Positions 33,005-42,192 are shown, counted from the first letter of the stretch. The stretch: DNA of 64,000 nucleotides from Streptomyces verrucosisporus (GCF_017114865.1 NZ_JADEYH010000015.1:1-64000), one strand, 5' to 3'. Numbers and translations are program-made. The notes: generated by a model from the sequence alone, not told the origin.

Positions 33005-33423
33005 CGTCCCATTCTGGCTTTGTATCCATGGCGAACAAAGCCGGGTGGTCCGACCGCCGGAGACGGACCGGAGCACACCCTGGCACACTGCCTCCAGCCG
33101 GGTGTGTTCCACCCTCCCCCGCGTCCTGTGCGCGGCGGAGACGGGGTCCGCCCCGCGGGCCCCGTCTCCGCCGGCGAACGCGTGGCCGCCCGGGGTCTTG
33201 GCTCCCTTACCCGGTGCTGTCCCGCGCGGCCCCGCACCGCCTCGCGCCGCGGCTCCGGCAGCCGTACGGGAGCGGTCACCGCCGGGGGCGGGGCGCGCCC
33301 CGCCCGCCCGCGGCACACCGTCTCCACCGCCCGGCGGGGTGGCATGGAACACCGGCCTTCGCGGGAAGATCCACTGGAACGCCGTCCAGGACGTAGGCTC
33401 ATTGGGGCGGTGAGGGAGGGCAC
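33005..33423. other. divergent intergenic region, ROK repressor / SARP
   Basis: About 420 bases with no assigned gene. GGCTTTGT (33016-33023) and ACAAAGCC (33035-33042) form an inverted repeat with 11-base spacing, 11 bases before the ROK start, a good operator candidate. The SARP ribosome-binding site GGGAGG is at the right end. I see nothing else in the middle. Confidence 0.55.
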
Positions 33424-34212
33424 ATGGCTGAGGGTCTGCGATTCGAACTGCTCGGTCCGCTGCGCGCCTTGCGCGGGGGAGACGAGGTGCCACTGGGGCC
33501 GCCCCGGCAGCAGGCGGTGCTCGCCGTCCTGCTGCTGCAGGAGGGGCGGCCGATGTCGTACGAGGCGCTGGTGAGCGCGGTCTGGGGCTGCGAACCCCCG
33601 TCGCACGTACGGAACCTGGCCCAGAAGTACGTCTCCGGCCTGCGCCGGGCCTTCGCCGCGGCAGGCGGGGGCGGCTCGTCCCCGGAACTGGTGTGGACCG
33701 GCAGCGGCTACCGGCTGGAGAACGCCGGGATCGACGATCTGGCGGAACGGCGGACACTGCTGCGCGAAGCGCTGTCCGCGCGCGAGTCGGGCGACCTGCG
33801 CCGGGCGGGCGCGCTGGCGAGACAGGCGGAGGAGCTGTGGCGCGGCGAGTTCGCCGAAGGGCTGGCCGGCCCCTATCTCGACGGTGAGCGGCGCCGCTGG
33901 GCGGAGAAGCGGCTGATGGTGCTGGAGACCCGGCTGGAGGGCGACCTGGAGCTGGGCCGGTACCGCGAGTGCGTCCACGAGCTGGCGCGGCAGGTGGCCC
34001 GGCATCCGCTGCGCGAGCGGCTGGTCGGGCTCTCGATGCTGGCGCTGTACCGCTGCGGCCGTCCCGCGGAGGCGCTGGCGGCCTACGAGGAGGCCCGGTG
34101 CCGGCTCATGGAGGAGCGCAGGGCAGAGCCCGGCCCCGCCCTGCGTGAGCTGCACGCGCGGATCGTGCGCCAGGACCCCTCGCTGCTGCCGGAGTCGGCG
34201 CTGGCGTCCTGA
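33424..34212 (+). CDS. SARP-family (AfsR/DnrI-like) transcriptional activator
   Basis: The 262-residue protein has the small-SARP layout: an OmpR-type winged helix (about 5-95; FELLGPLRALRGGDEVPLGPPRQQAVLAVLLL, SYEALVSAVWG, VRNLAQKYVSGLRRAF) followed by the bacterial transcriptional activation domain (about 100-250; REALSARESGDL, LARQVARHPLRERLVGLSMLALYRCGRPAEALAAYEEAR). SARPs bind direct heptamer repeats near -35 boxes and usually activate antibiotic clusters. No such cluster is visible on either side within the window, so it is an orphan here. Confidence 0.9.
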   Translation: MAEGLRFELLGPLRALRGGDEVPLGPPRQQAVLAVLLLQEGRPMSYEALVSAVWGCEPPSHVRNLAQKYVSGLRRAFAAAGGGGSSPELVWTGSGYRLENAGIDDLAERRTLLREALSARESGDLRRAGALARQAEELWRGEFAEGLAGPYLDGERRRWAEKRLMVLETRLEGDLELGRYRECVHELARQVARHPLRERLVGLSMLALYRCGRPAEALAAYEEARCRLMEERRAEPGPALRELHARIVRQDPSLLPESALAS

Positions 34213-34410
34213 GCCCGGCACGGCCCGCTGCCGGGAAAGAGAGGGAGCGGGAGCCCCGGCCGCCCGCGGCCGGGGCCGTGTCGGCCGGGGTCCGCCCGGT
34301 GGCGAGGTCCCCGGCTTCGCCGGAGGTGCCCCCGGGCCCGCGCGGATCGCAGGGTGGCCCGGAAACCGCGTGCGGTCTGTCCTGCCCGGGCTTTCGGCCG
34401 GCGCAGGACG

Positions 34411-35136
34411 CTAGGAGCCTCCCTCGGAGCCGGTCAGTCCGACGGCGGCGGCGAGCCGGGTGACGGCGTGATCGAAGAACTCCTCGCGGGCGTTGACCAG
34501 TTGGTTGAACTGGCCGAACACCTCGAAGCCGATCAGGCCGAACAGCTGGGCCCAGGCCGCGATGAGCCTCGCGGTCACGGGGGCGGGCAGGTCGAGGCCG
34601 AGCAGCTCAGTGAGCCGGTCGGCGTCCTCGGTGACGGGCCCGGGGACGGCCGGCGCGCACGCGCCGTCGGCGGGTTCGCCCAGGGCTCCGGCCGCCCGGG
34701 CGTCGCGGACGACGACGATCAGGGCGAGGCCGACGCGCGAGGCGGGGGCGACGGTGCTCCGGGGCGCCGAGTAGCCGGGCACGGGCGAGCCGTAGATCAG
34801 CGCGTACTCGTGGGGACGGGCCAGGGCCCACTGCCGTACGGCCCGGCAGACCGCCCGCCAGCGGGCGACCGGCGCGTCGCGGTCCGCGGCGGCCAGGGCG
34901 CGTTCGGCGGTGGAGCCGATGGCGTCGTAGGCATCGATGATCAGCGCGGTCAGCAGGTCGTCGCGGCTGGGGAAGTACCGGTAGAGCGCGGAGGAGACCA
35001 TGCCCAGTTCGCGGGCGACCGCGCGCAGCGAGAGCCGGGCGGCACCCTCCTCGGCGAGCTGTCTGCGCGCCTCTTCCTTGATGGCGGCGGTGATCTCGGC
35101 GCGGGCCCGTTCCCTGGCTCCTCGGATCGCGTTCAT
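34411..35136 (-). CDS. TetR-family repressor
   Basis: The 241-residue protein has the TetR helix-turn-helix (IKEEARRQLAEEGAARLSLRAVARELGMVSSALYRYFPSRDDLLTALI, about 18-65) and a C-terminal ligand domain of the type found in many streptomycete regulators (WRAVCRAVRQWALARPHEYALIYGSPVPGY). Start at ATG 35136. It is divergent from a DDN-type oxidoreductase gene 172 bases away, which is its likely target. Confidence 0.9.
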   Translation of the reverse strand: MNAIRGARERARAEITAAIKEEARRQLAEEGAARLSLRAVARELGMVSSALYRYFPSRDDLLTALIIDAYDAIGSTAERALAAADRDAPVARWRAVCRAVRQWALARPHEYALIYGSPVPGYSAPRSTVAPASRVGLALIVVVRDARAAGALGEPADGACAPAVPGPVTEDADRLTELLGLDLPAPVTARLIAAWAQLFGLIGFEVFGQFNQLVNAREEFFDHAVTRLAAAVGLTGSEGGS

Positions 35137-35176
35137 GGGGTCAGTCTGCCAGCTCCGGAAGCACCGCACGGAAGAG

Positions 35177-35189
35177 AGAGCAGCGCTCT
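35177..35189. promoter_or_regulatory. candidate TetR operator
   Basis: AGAGCAGCGCTCT is an inverted repeat with a 3-base centre, 41 bases upstream of the tetR start in the divergent promoter region. It is short for a TetR site and is the best symmetrical element I can find there. Confidence 0.35.
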
Positions 35190-35308
35190 TGCGTGGATGC
35201 GGACGTCGTGTGACACTGCTCCAAGGAGAGAGCACCGATCTCACATTGGAACGCTTCTCCCGCCCTTGTCGCCCCGCACGATCCGGAGCTCTCACCAGGA
35301 GGCGGAGC

Positions 35309-35800
35309 ATGACCGCACAGCCGCACAGCGGATCACAGCCGGCACCCCGCACCGCGCCGCACTACAGGAAGACCGGCGTGCTCACCGACCATGTGATCAA
35401 CAGGCTGGTGGCCTGGCTGATCCGGCGGGGCGTCGGCCCCGCCGGATCCCGGACCCTGGCGGTGCGGGGGCGCAAGAGCGGCGAATGGCGCACCACTCCC
35501 GTCAACCCTCTGGAGTTCGAAGGCGCCCGGTACCTCGTCGCGCCGCGCGGGCACACCCAGTGGGTGCGCAATCTGCGCGCGGCCGGCGGCGGGGAGCTGC
35601 GCATCGGCCGGCGCGTGGACCGGTTCACGGCCGTGGAGCTGCCGGACGAGGAGAAGCCGGCCGTGCTGCGGGCCTACCTGAGAAAGTGGAAGTGGGAGGT
35701 CGGCGCCTTCTTCGACGGCGTCGGGCCGGCCTCGAGCGACGGGGAGCTGCTGGCCGTGGCCGACCGGCACCCCGTCTTCCGGATCACCCCGGAGGGATGA
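35309..35800 (+). CDS. F420-dependent (DDN-type) nitroreductase-family oxidoreductase
   Basis: The 163-residue protein matches the deazaflavin-dependent nitroreductase family: LVAWLIRRGVGPAGSRTLAVRGRKSGEWRTTPVNPLEFEGARYLVAPRGHTQWVRNLRAAGGGEL. The GRKSG-xxRTTPV and WVRNLRA blocks line the F420 pocket in Rv3547-type enzymes. Members reduce quinones or nitro compounds. A strong AGGAGG precedes ATG 35309. The divergent TetR gene probably represses it. Confidence 0.85.
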   Translation: MTAQPHSGSQPAPRTAPHYRKTGVLTDHVINRLVAWLIRRGVGPAGSRTLAVRGRKSGEWRTTPVNPLEFEGARYLVAPRGHTQWVRNLRAAGGGELRIGRRVDRFTAVELPDEEKPAVLRAYLRKWKWEVGAFFDGVGPASSDGELLAVADRHPVFRITPEG

Positions 35801-35837
35801 ACCGGTGACCGGAATGCCGGGAAGCGGCGCTCGGCAC

Positions 35838-37055
35838 TCAGCGGTCCATCCGCTCCAGGGCCCGCTGGGCCAGGGGGTGGGTGCGGACGAGCTCCCCGAG
35901 GGTGGTCGTCCCCCGGGTGATCCTCGTGAAGGCGTTCCACGCCGGGCGGAAGCCGGTGAGTACCGCGTGCAGCAGCTTCGGACGGCGGGCGAAGACGGCG
36001 TGCATCCGGCTGCCCACGCCCATCTCCACGCCCAGCCCCGACTTGACGGCGAAGGCGTAGTTGAGGGCCTGGCGGCGGGCGTCCACCGCGTCGTGCGCCT
36101 CGGCGACCCGCACCGCCCACTCCCCCGCCAGCCGCCCGGAGCGCAGGGCGAAGGAGATGCCCTCTCGTGTCCAGGGCTCCAGCAGCCCGGCCGCGTCGCC
36201 GCACACCAGGACCCGGCCACGGGTCAGCGGGGAGTCCGCCGAGCGGCAGCGGGTGAGGTGACCCGAGGAGATCGCGGGCTCGAAGCCGGCGAGCCCGAGG
36301 CGGGCGATGAAGTCCTCCAGATAGCGCTTGGTCGCCGCGCCCTCGCCGCGGGCGGAGATCACCCCCACCGTGAGCGTGTCGCCCTTGGGGAACACCCATC
36401 CGTAACTACCGGGCAGCGGGCCCCAGTCGATGAGGACGCGGCCCGCCCAGTCCTCGGCCACCGACGGCGGCACCGGGATCTCGGCCTCCAGTCCGAGGTC
36501 CACCTGGTCGACCTTCACTCCGACATGGGCCCCTATCCGGCTGGCGCTGCCGTCCGCGCCGACCACGGCTCGGGCCAGGACGGTACGGCCGTCCGCGAGG
36601 ACCACGGCCACGGTACGCCGGTCGGGGACGGCGGGGCCGTGCTGCTCGACGCGGGCGACGGCGACTCCCGTCCACAGCTCCGCGCCGGCCTTCTGCGCGG
36701 ACTCCACCAGAGCGTGGTCGAACTCGGGCCGGTTGACCAGCCCGAACAGCATGTTCCGGGAGCGCCGGGTACGGGCGAACCTGCCGTCCAGCGAGAAGGT
36801 CACCGCGTACACCCGGTCGCGCAGGGGCAGTTCGAAGCCAGGTGGCAGGGCGTCCCTGGAGGGCCCGATGATGCCTCCGCCGCAGGTCTTGTAACGGGGG
36901 AGTTCCGCCTTCTCCAGGAGCAGGACCCGGCGCCCGGTGACGGCCGCTGCGTACGCCGCGGAGGCTCCGGCCGGGCCCGCCCCCACCACCACCACGTCCC
37001 ACACCGAATCCTGCCGGTCCGTGCCCTCGGCGCCCTCGGCGCTTTCCCTGCTCAC
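35838..37055 (-). CDS. geranylgeranyl reductase-family FAD oxidoreductase
   Basis: The 405-residue flavoprotein has an N-terminal FAD-binding GAGPAGASAA (about 25-34), LPRYKTCGGGI, a central GADGSASRIG and a third FAD motif RVLVCGDAAGLLEPWTREGISFAL. The KTCGG motif and overall length place it among geranylgeranyl reductase-like enzymes that saturate isoprenoid chains, for example of menaquinone; the exact substrate is unknown. It starts at GTG 37055 without an obvious ribosome-binding site, so a leaderless transcript is possible. Confidence 0.85.
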   Translation of the reverse strand: MSRESAEGAEGTDRQDSVWDVVVVGAGPAGASAAYAAAVTGRRVLLLEKAELPRYKTCGGGIIGPSRDALPPGFELPLRDRVYAVTFSLDGRFARTRRSRNMLFGLVNRPEFDHALVESAQKAGAELWTGVAVARVEQHGPAVPDRRTVAVVLADGRTVLARAVVGADGSASRIGAHVGVKVDQVDLGLEAEIPVPPSVAEDWAGRVLIDWGPLPGSYGWVFPKGDTLTVGVISARGEGAATKRYLEDFIARLGLAGFEPAISSGHLTRCRSADSPLTRGRVLVCGDAAGLLEPWTREGISFALRSGRLAGEWAVRVAEAHDAVDARRQALNYAFAVKSGLGVEMGVGSRMHAVFARRPKLLHAVLTGFRPAWNAFTRITRGTTTLGELVRTHPLAQRALERMDR

Positions 37056-37362
37056 GTGTGTTACCGCTCCCGCTCGGCCGCTTCCGGTTATCGCCGCATC
37101 CTAGTGCCGCGTCCGCCAGGGTTCACCCCGCTCGCCGCCTCCCCCGGCCTCCGGCCTGGTGGTGCCCCAGGCATGCACTCCCCGGCCGGAGGCCGGGATG
37201 CCGGGGAGGGGAGCCTCGCCACCGGGCAGACCCCGGCGGACGCGGCACTGGGCGCCGCGTCCCCCGGACCCCCTGTGGGATCATCGGCACCACACATCCG
37301 CCTGTACGTACGGTGATCCCGCCCACAGGCGCACAACGCAGCACCACGAAGGAGCGTTCCCC
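37056..37362. other. divergent intergenic region with a 14-bp inverted repeat
   Basis: About 307 bases between the reductase and the M20 peptidase. It contains the inverted repeat CCCGGCCTCCGGCC (37143-37156) with 37184-37197 across 27 bases. I see no gene. The peptidase ribosome-binding site GAAGGAG lies just before its ATG at 37363. Confidence 0.5.
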
Positions 37363-38727
37363 ATGGCGCACGACGCATTGGCAGCCACCGTAGCCTCGCT
37401 GATGCCCCGGGCCCGTACCGAGCTCGGCGAGCTGGTGGCCTTCAAATCGGTCGCCGACCCTGCCCAGTTCCCGCCCGAGGAGTGCGCGGGGGCGGCCCGG
37501 TGGGTGGCGGACGCGCTGCGCGCCGAGGGCTTCACCGACGTGGCGCTGCTGGACACCCCGGACGGCACGCAGTCGGTCTACGGTTTCCTGCCCGGCCCGG
37601 CCGGCGCCCCCACCGTGCTGCTGTACGCCCACTACGACGTGCAGCCGCCGCTGGACGAGGACGCCTGGCTCTCCCCGCCGTTCACGCTGACCGAGCGCGA
37701 CGGGCGCTGGTACGGGCGCGGCGCCGCCGACTGCAAGGGCGGCTTCATCATGCACCTGCTCGCACTGCGCGCCCTGAAGGCCGACGGCGGGGTGCCGGTG
37801 AACGTCAAGGTCATCGCCGAGGGCTCCGAGGAGATGGGCATGGGCGGCCTGGAGCTCTACGCCGAGGCGCACCCGGAACTGCTGACCGCCGACGCCATCG
37901 TCATCGGGGACTCCGGGAACTTCCGCGCCGGGCTGCCGACCGTCACCGCGACGCTGCGCGGGATGACCATGCTGAAGGTCCGGGTGGACACCCTGGAGGG
38001 CAATCTGCACTCCGGGCAGTTCGGCGGCGCCGCCCCGGACGCGCTCGCGGCCCTCATCCGGATGCTGGACTCGCTGCGCGCCGAGGACGGCTCGACGACC
38101 GTCGACGGACTGTCCTGTGACGCCTCCTGGGAGGGCCTGCAGTATCCGGAGGAGGACTTCCGCGGGGACGCCAGGGTGCTCGACGGGGTGGAGCTGATCG
38201 GCTCGGGCACCGTCGCCGACCGCATCTGGGCCCGCCCCGCCGTCACCGTGCTGGGCATCGACTGCCCGCCCGTGGTCGGCGCCACCCCGTCGGTGCAGGC
38301 GAGCGCCCAGGCGCTGATCAGCCTGCGGGTTCCCCCGGGCACGGACGCCGCCGAGGCCACCGGGCTGCTCACCGCCCACCTGGAGTCCCACATCCCCTGG
38401 GGCGCGCGGCTGGCGGTGGAACAGGTGGGCCAGGGCCAGCCGTTCAGCGCGGACACCACCAGCCCGGCGTACACCGCGATGGCCGAGGCGATGCGCGAGG
38501 CTTACGACGGCGCCGAGATGGCCACCGCCGGCATGGGCGGCTCGATCCCGCTGTGCAACACCCTGGGCAGGCTCTACCCCAAGGCGGAGATCCTGCTGAT
38601 CGGCCTGAGCGAGCCGGAGGCGCAGATCCACGCGGTCAACGAGAGCGTCTCCCCGGACGAGCTGCGGCGGCTGTCGGTGACCGAGGCCCTGTTCCTGCGC
38701 AAGTACGCCGAGGCCGCGCTCGGCTGA
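37363..38727 (+). CDS. M20-family dipeptidase
   Basis: The 454-residue zinc peptidase carries all expected ligands: His90 in YAHYDVQPP, Asp123 in GAADCKGG, the general base pair Glu156-Glu157 in EGSEEMGMG, Asp in VIGDSGNF, and a C-terminal His in IHAVNESV. The dimerisation-domain motif GNLHSGQFGGAAP is also present. It belongs to the cytosolic non-specific dipeptidase/carnosinase-like subgroup and has no signal peptide. It converges with the kinase-NUDIX gene 46 bases downstream. Confidence 0.9.
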   Translation: MAHDALAATVASLMPRARTELGELVAFKSVADPAQFPPEECAGAARWVADALRAEGFTDVALLDTPDGTQSVYGFLPGPAGAPTVLLYAHYDVQPPLDEDAWLSPPFTLTERDGRWYGRGAADCKGGFIMHLLALRALKADGGVPVNVKVIAEGSEEMGMGGLELYAEAHPELLTADAIVIGDSGNFRAGLPTVTATLRGMTMLKVRVDTLEGNLHSGQFGGAAPDALAALIRMLDSLRAEDGSTTVDGLSCDASWEGLQYPEEDFRGDARVLDGVELIGSGTVADRIWARPAVTVLGIDCPPVVGATPSVQASAQALISLRVPPGTDAAEATGLLTAHLESHIPWGARLAVEQVGQGQPFSADTTSPAYTAMAEAMREAYDGAEMATAGMGGSIPLCNTLGRLYPKAEILLIGLSEPEAQIHAVNESVSPDELRRLSVTEALFLRKYAEAALG

Positions 38728-38773
38728 CCGGCCGCAGGCGCCGGGCGGCCGGGCCCCGCGCGGGTCCCGGCCG

Positions 38774-39868
38774 TCACGCGCCGACCGGTGTACCCGCCTC
38801 CAGGTTGAGCGTGACGCCCCGCTCGCGCGCCCGCAGCGCCCAGCGCAGCCGCTCCATCCGCACCGGGGGCAGCATCCGGGCGGCCTCCCGCTCGGTGGCG
38901 AAGCGCCAGCCGCGCAGTTCCGAACCGGGCAGCAGCAGGTCTCGGGCGGCCGCGGTGGTCAGCCGGCCTCCGTCGAACAGCAGCCGCAGACCGCCGTAGC
39001 CGGGCGGGCGGGGCGGCTCCCAGTCGACGACGAGCAGCCGCAGCGCGGTGTCCAGGCGCAGCCCCAGTTCCTCGGCCACCTCGCGCAGCCCGGCACGGGC
39101 GGGCGGTTCACCGGGTTCGACCACGCCGCCGGGGAACTCCCAGCCGGGCTTGTAGGTCGGGTCGACCAGCAGCACCCGGTCCGCCTCGTCGAAGAGGAGG
39201 ACCCCGGCCGCCACGGTCTCCGCGGTCGGTTCCGGGGTCTGCACGATGTCGCAGGCGCCTTCCCCGGCACGTACCGCCTCCGCCACCTTCTCGGCGGTCT
39301 GCCGGGGGGTGAGGAAGGTGGCGTCGACGGTGTGCGCGTCGGCCCGGAGCCAGTCCGGCACCCGGTGGCGGACCGCCGGGTGCCGGACCGGCTCCGGGCA
39401 CCGGCCGTCCGCCGCGGTGTCCGGGGCGTCGAAGGCGCGGCCCTCGCCGCTCCCGTCGTCCCCGGCTGTTTCCCCGGCCTCCCCACGCCGGGCGGCCCGC
39501 TCGCGGAGGATCGTTTCCTCCACGTCCAGGAGCACATGACGCACAGGAACGCGGCGGGCCGCCAGTCCGCCGAAGACCTCGTCGCGGTACTCCTGCCGCA
39601 GCAGCGTCATCGGCACCACCAGGGTGCCGCCCACCTCACCGTGGACGGCGGCGGCCGTGTCCACCACCAACCGCCGCCAGGCGGGCAGGTCCTGGTAGTC
39701 CGGCACCTCGTCCAGGCGTTTGCGCGGCAGGAGCGCGCGCAGCCCCGCGCCGATCAGGCCGGGGTCGAAGAGGTGGCTGTCCGGAAGCAACTCGACCAGC
39801 TCACGGGCCGTCGTGGTCTTGCCCGCGCCGAAGGCGCCGTTCAACCAGACGATCACGGTTCCCCCCAT
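38774..39868 (-). CDS. P-loop kinase / NUDIX fusion protein
   Basis: The 364-residue protein fuses two domains. Residues 1-180 form a nucleotide-kinase-like P-loop domain with Walker A GAFGAGKTTTA at 11-21 and LLDVEETILRER, ending VDATFLTPRQTAEKVAEAV. Residues 200-364 are a NUDIX hydrolase with GGVVEPGE and REVAEELGL. The linker is acidic and Gly-rich. The kinase half resembles the streptomycete AAA proteins that act on small nucleotides or antibiotics; the substrate is not known. ATG 39868 follows GGGGACGACGGAA. Confidence 0.8.
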   Translation of the reverse strand: MGGTVIVWLNGAFGAGKTTTARELVELLPDSHLFDPGLIGAGLRALLPRKRLDEVPDYQDLPAWRRLVVDTAAAVHGEVGGTLVVPMTLLRQEYRDEVFGGLAARRVPVRHVLLDVEETILRERAARRGEAGETAGDDGSGEGRAFDAPDTAADGRCPEPVRHPAVRHRVPDWLRADAHTVDATFLTPRQTAEKVAEAVRAGEGACDIVQTPEPTAETVAAGVLLFDEADRVLLVDPTYKPGWEFPGGVVEPGEPPARAGLREVAEELGLRLDTALRLLVVDWEPPRPPGYGGLRLLFDGGRLTTAAARDLLLPGSELRGWRFATEREAARMLPPVRMERLRWALRARERGVTLNLEAGTPVGA

Positions 39869-39988
39869 TTCCGTCGTCCCCGGTTCACTGCCCGCTCCAC
39901 CCCGGCCTGGAAACGCGCCCCCGCGCCCCGCCCCACGCGCCGTCCCACGCGTTCTGCCCCGCACGCCCGCCCCACCGGGCCGGACCCC

Positions 39989-40930
39989 TCACACGGGCCG
40001 GCCCAGCGCCTCCCGGCAGGCCGCCGCGGCCCCGACGAGGCCGGCCCCGGTGCCCGTACCGGCGGGGACGACCTCCAGCCCCCGGACGAAGGAGAGCGCG
40101 GCGTACTCCCGCAGCGCCCGGCGCAGCGGGGCGAACAGCACCTCGCCGGACTGGGCCACTCCTCCCCCGACCACCGCGATATCGATCTCGGTCAGTGTCG
40201 CGGTCGCCGCGATCCCGGCCGCCAGGGCCCGTGCGGCGCGTTCGAAGGAGGCCACGGCCACCGGGTCCCCGGCCCGCGCGGCGGCGGCCACCCCGCGGGC
40301 GCTGGTGTCGCCGTCCGGTCCGGGCCGCCAGCCGCCGGCCAGGGCCCTGCGGGCGATGTTGGGTCCGCTGGCCAGGCCCTCCACACAGCCGCGCGCCCCG
40401 CACGGGCAGGGGTCGCCGTCGAGGTCCACGCTGATGTGGCCGATGTGGCCGGCGTTGCCGGTCGGTCCGGGGTGGAGCCTGCCGTCCAGAACCAGCCCGC
40501 CGCCCACCCCGGTGGAGACGACCATGCACAGGGCGTTGTCCCGGCCGCGCGCCGCGCCCTGCCAGCGCTCGGCGGCGGTGATCGCCACTCCGTCTCCCAC
40601 CAGTGTCACGGGCATCCCCCCGACGACCGCGCGCACCCCCTCCACCAGCGGGTAGTCCCGCCAGCCGGGGATGTTGACCGGGCTCACCGTGCCCCGCCGG
40701 GCGTCCACCGGCCCGGCACTGCCGATCCCCAGGGCCGCCACACGCGGCCACTGGGGCGCCGCCCTCAGTTCGCCGAGCACCTCGGCCACCGTCCGCATCA
40801 CGCCGTCGCCCGGCTCCCGCGCCGGGGTGGGCCGCCGGGTCCGCCGCAGCAGCCGTCCGCCGCCGTCCACCAGCGCGCCTGCGATCTTGGTTCCGCCGAT
40901 GTCGAGGGCGGCGAGAAGATCCTGATCCAT
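39989..40930 (-). CDS. ROK-family sugar kinase
   Basis: The 313-residue protein is a ROK kinase with phosphate-1 loop DIGGTKIAGALVD at 10-22, catalytic region VGDGVAITAAERWQGAARG, VSTGVGGGLVLDG, and the zinc site formed by a His in HIGHISVDLDGD and CPCGARGC. Unlike the repressor at 31772, it has no helix-turn-helix. The substrate is probably glucose or another hexose. It is divergent from a LacI regulator with a perfect LacI-type palindrome between them. Confidence 0.9.
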   Translation of the reverse strand: MDQDLLAALDIGGTKIAGALVDGGGRLLRRTRRPTPAREPGDGVMRTVAEVLGELRAAPQWPRVAALGIGSAGPVDARRGTVSPVNIPGWRDYPLVEGVRAVVGGMPVTLVGDGVAITAAERWQGAARGRDNALCMVVSTGVGGGLVLDGRLHPGPTGNAGHIGHISVDLDGDPCPCGARGCVEGLASGPNIARRALAGGWRPGPDGDTSARGVAAAARAGDPVAVASFERAARALAAGIAATATLTEIDIAVVGGGVAQSGEVLFAPLRRALREYAALSFVRGLEVVPAGTGTGAGLVGAAAACREALGRPV

Positions 40931-40954
40931 GGGCGGAGAGTCTCACCTATCTCT

Positions 40955-40966
40955 GACAACGTTGTC
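40955..40966. promoter_or_regulatory. LacI-type operator between ROK kinase and lacI-family gene
   Basis: GACAACGTTGTC is a perfect 12-bp palindrome with the central CG typical of LacI/GalR operators. It lies 25 bases upstream of the kinase start and about 100 bases before the regulator start. Confidence 0.75.
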
Positions 40967-41066
40967 CACTCCATCGGCCGGCTCTATGCTCTGAGGCCAC
41001 CGACGCACGGGGACGTGCCGTACGGCACCCGTGTCACCGACCGCCGACGACAGGACGAGACCTCAA

Positions 41067-42125
41067 GTGGCCGACACCGCCCGACCCGCCCGCAGCTCCC
41101 GGCGCCGCTACGGGCTGCGGCCGACGATGAAGGACGTGGCCGCCCGCGCCGGGGTCGGCCTCAAGACCGTCTCCCGGGTCGTCAACGGCGAGCCCGGTGT
41201 CACCCCCGACACCGAGCGCCGGGTGCGGGAGGCCATCACCGCCCTCGGCTTCCGCCGCAACGACAGCGCCCGCATCCTGCGCAAAGGCCGTACCGCGAGC
41301 GTCGGACTGGTCCTGGAGGACCTCGCCGACCCCTTCTACGCCCCTCTCAGCCGCGCCGTCGAGGAGGTCGCCCGGGCGCACGGAGCGCTGCTGATCAACG
41401 GCTCCAGCGCCGAGGACGGCGAGCGCGAGAGGGAGCTGGCACTGGCCCTGTGCGCCCGGCGCGTGGACGGACTGGTGATCATCCCGGCCGGCGACGACCA
41501 CCGCTACCTGGAGCCGGAGATCTCCGCCGGGGTCGCCACCGTCTTCGTGGACCGCCCCGCCGCCCGCATCGAGGCCGACGCGGTGCTCTCCGACAGTTTC
41601 ACGGGCGCGCGCGAGGGCGTCGCCCATCTCATCGCCCACGGTCACCGCAGGATCGGTTTCATCGGCGACCTGCCGCGCATCCACACCGCCGCCGAGCGGC
41701 TGCGCGGCTACCGGGCCGCGATGGCGGAGGCGGGGCTCGCGGTGGACGGCTCGTGGGTCGCGCTCGGCCCCACCGGCCCCGGGCGCGTACGGGCCGACGC
41801 CGAGCGCATGCTGGTGGGACGGGGTTCGGCCGCGGGGCCGGTCACCGCGCTGCTGACGGGCAACAACCGGGTGACCGTCACCGTGGTGCGGGTGCTGGCG
41901 GGCCTGGAGCGGCGCGTGGCGCTGGTGGGTTTCGACGACTTCGAACTGGCCGATCTGCTGACCCCGCCGGTCACCGTCGTCGCACAGGAACCCGCACTGC
42001 TGGGCCGCAGAGCCGGCGAGTTGCTGTTCCGCCGGCTGGAGGGCTCGGGCGAGGAGCCGCGGCGCGTGGTGCTGCCCACCCGGCTGATCCCGCGCGGTTC
42101 GGGAGAGGTGCCCCCGCACTCCTGA
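41067..42125 (+). CDS. LacI-family transcriptional regulator
   Basis: The 352-residue regulator has a LacI helix-turn-helix (TMKDVAARAGVGLKTVSRVVNGEPGVTPDTERRVREA, about 20-57), the hinge helix region and a periplasmic-binding-like domain (SVGLVLEDLADPFYAPL, DGLVIIPAG, HGHRRIGFIGD, LVGFDDFELADLL). GTG 41067 lies 8 bases after AGGACGAG and is preferred; GTG 41031 is the longer alternative. Its operator-like site between the two divergent genes implies control of the sugar kinase and of itself. Confidence 0.85.
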   Translation: MADTARPARSSRRRYGLRPTMKDVAARAGVGLKTVSRVVNGEPGVTPDTERRVREAITALGFRRNDSARILRKGRTASVGLVLEDLADPFYAPLSRAVEEVARAHGALLINGSSAEDGERERELALALCARRVDGLVIIPAGDDHRYLEPEISAGVATVFVDRPAARIEADAVLSDSFTGAREGVAHLIAHGHRRIGFIGDLPRIHTAAERLRGYRAAMAEAGLAVDGSWVALGPTGPGRVRADAERMLVGRGSAAGPVTALLTGNNRVTVTVVRVLAGLERRVALVGFDDFELADLLTPPVTVVAQEPALLGRRAGELLFRRLEGSGEEPRRVVLPTRLIPRGSGEVPPHS

Positions 42126-42192
42126 GCACGCCCGGGAAGCGCCCGGCGGGCGCCGGAGCCGGTACGGGCGCGGCCCCGGCCGCTGTCGTACG

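Noticed and set aside
33424..34212. SARP gene as a marker of an antibiotic cluster here
   Set aside because: No polyketide, peptide synthetase, terpene or RiPP genes are visible anywhere in the window.
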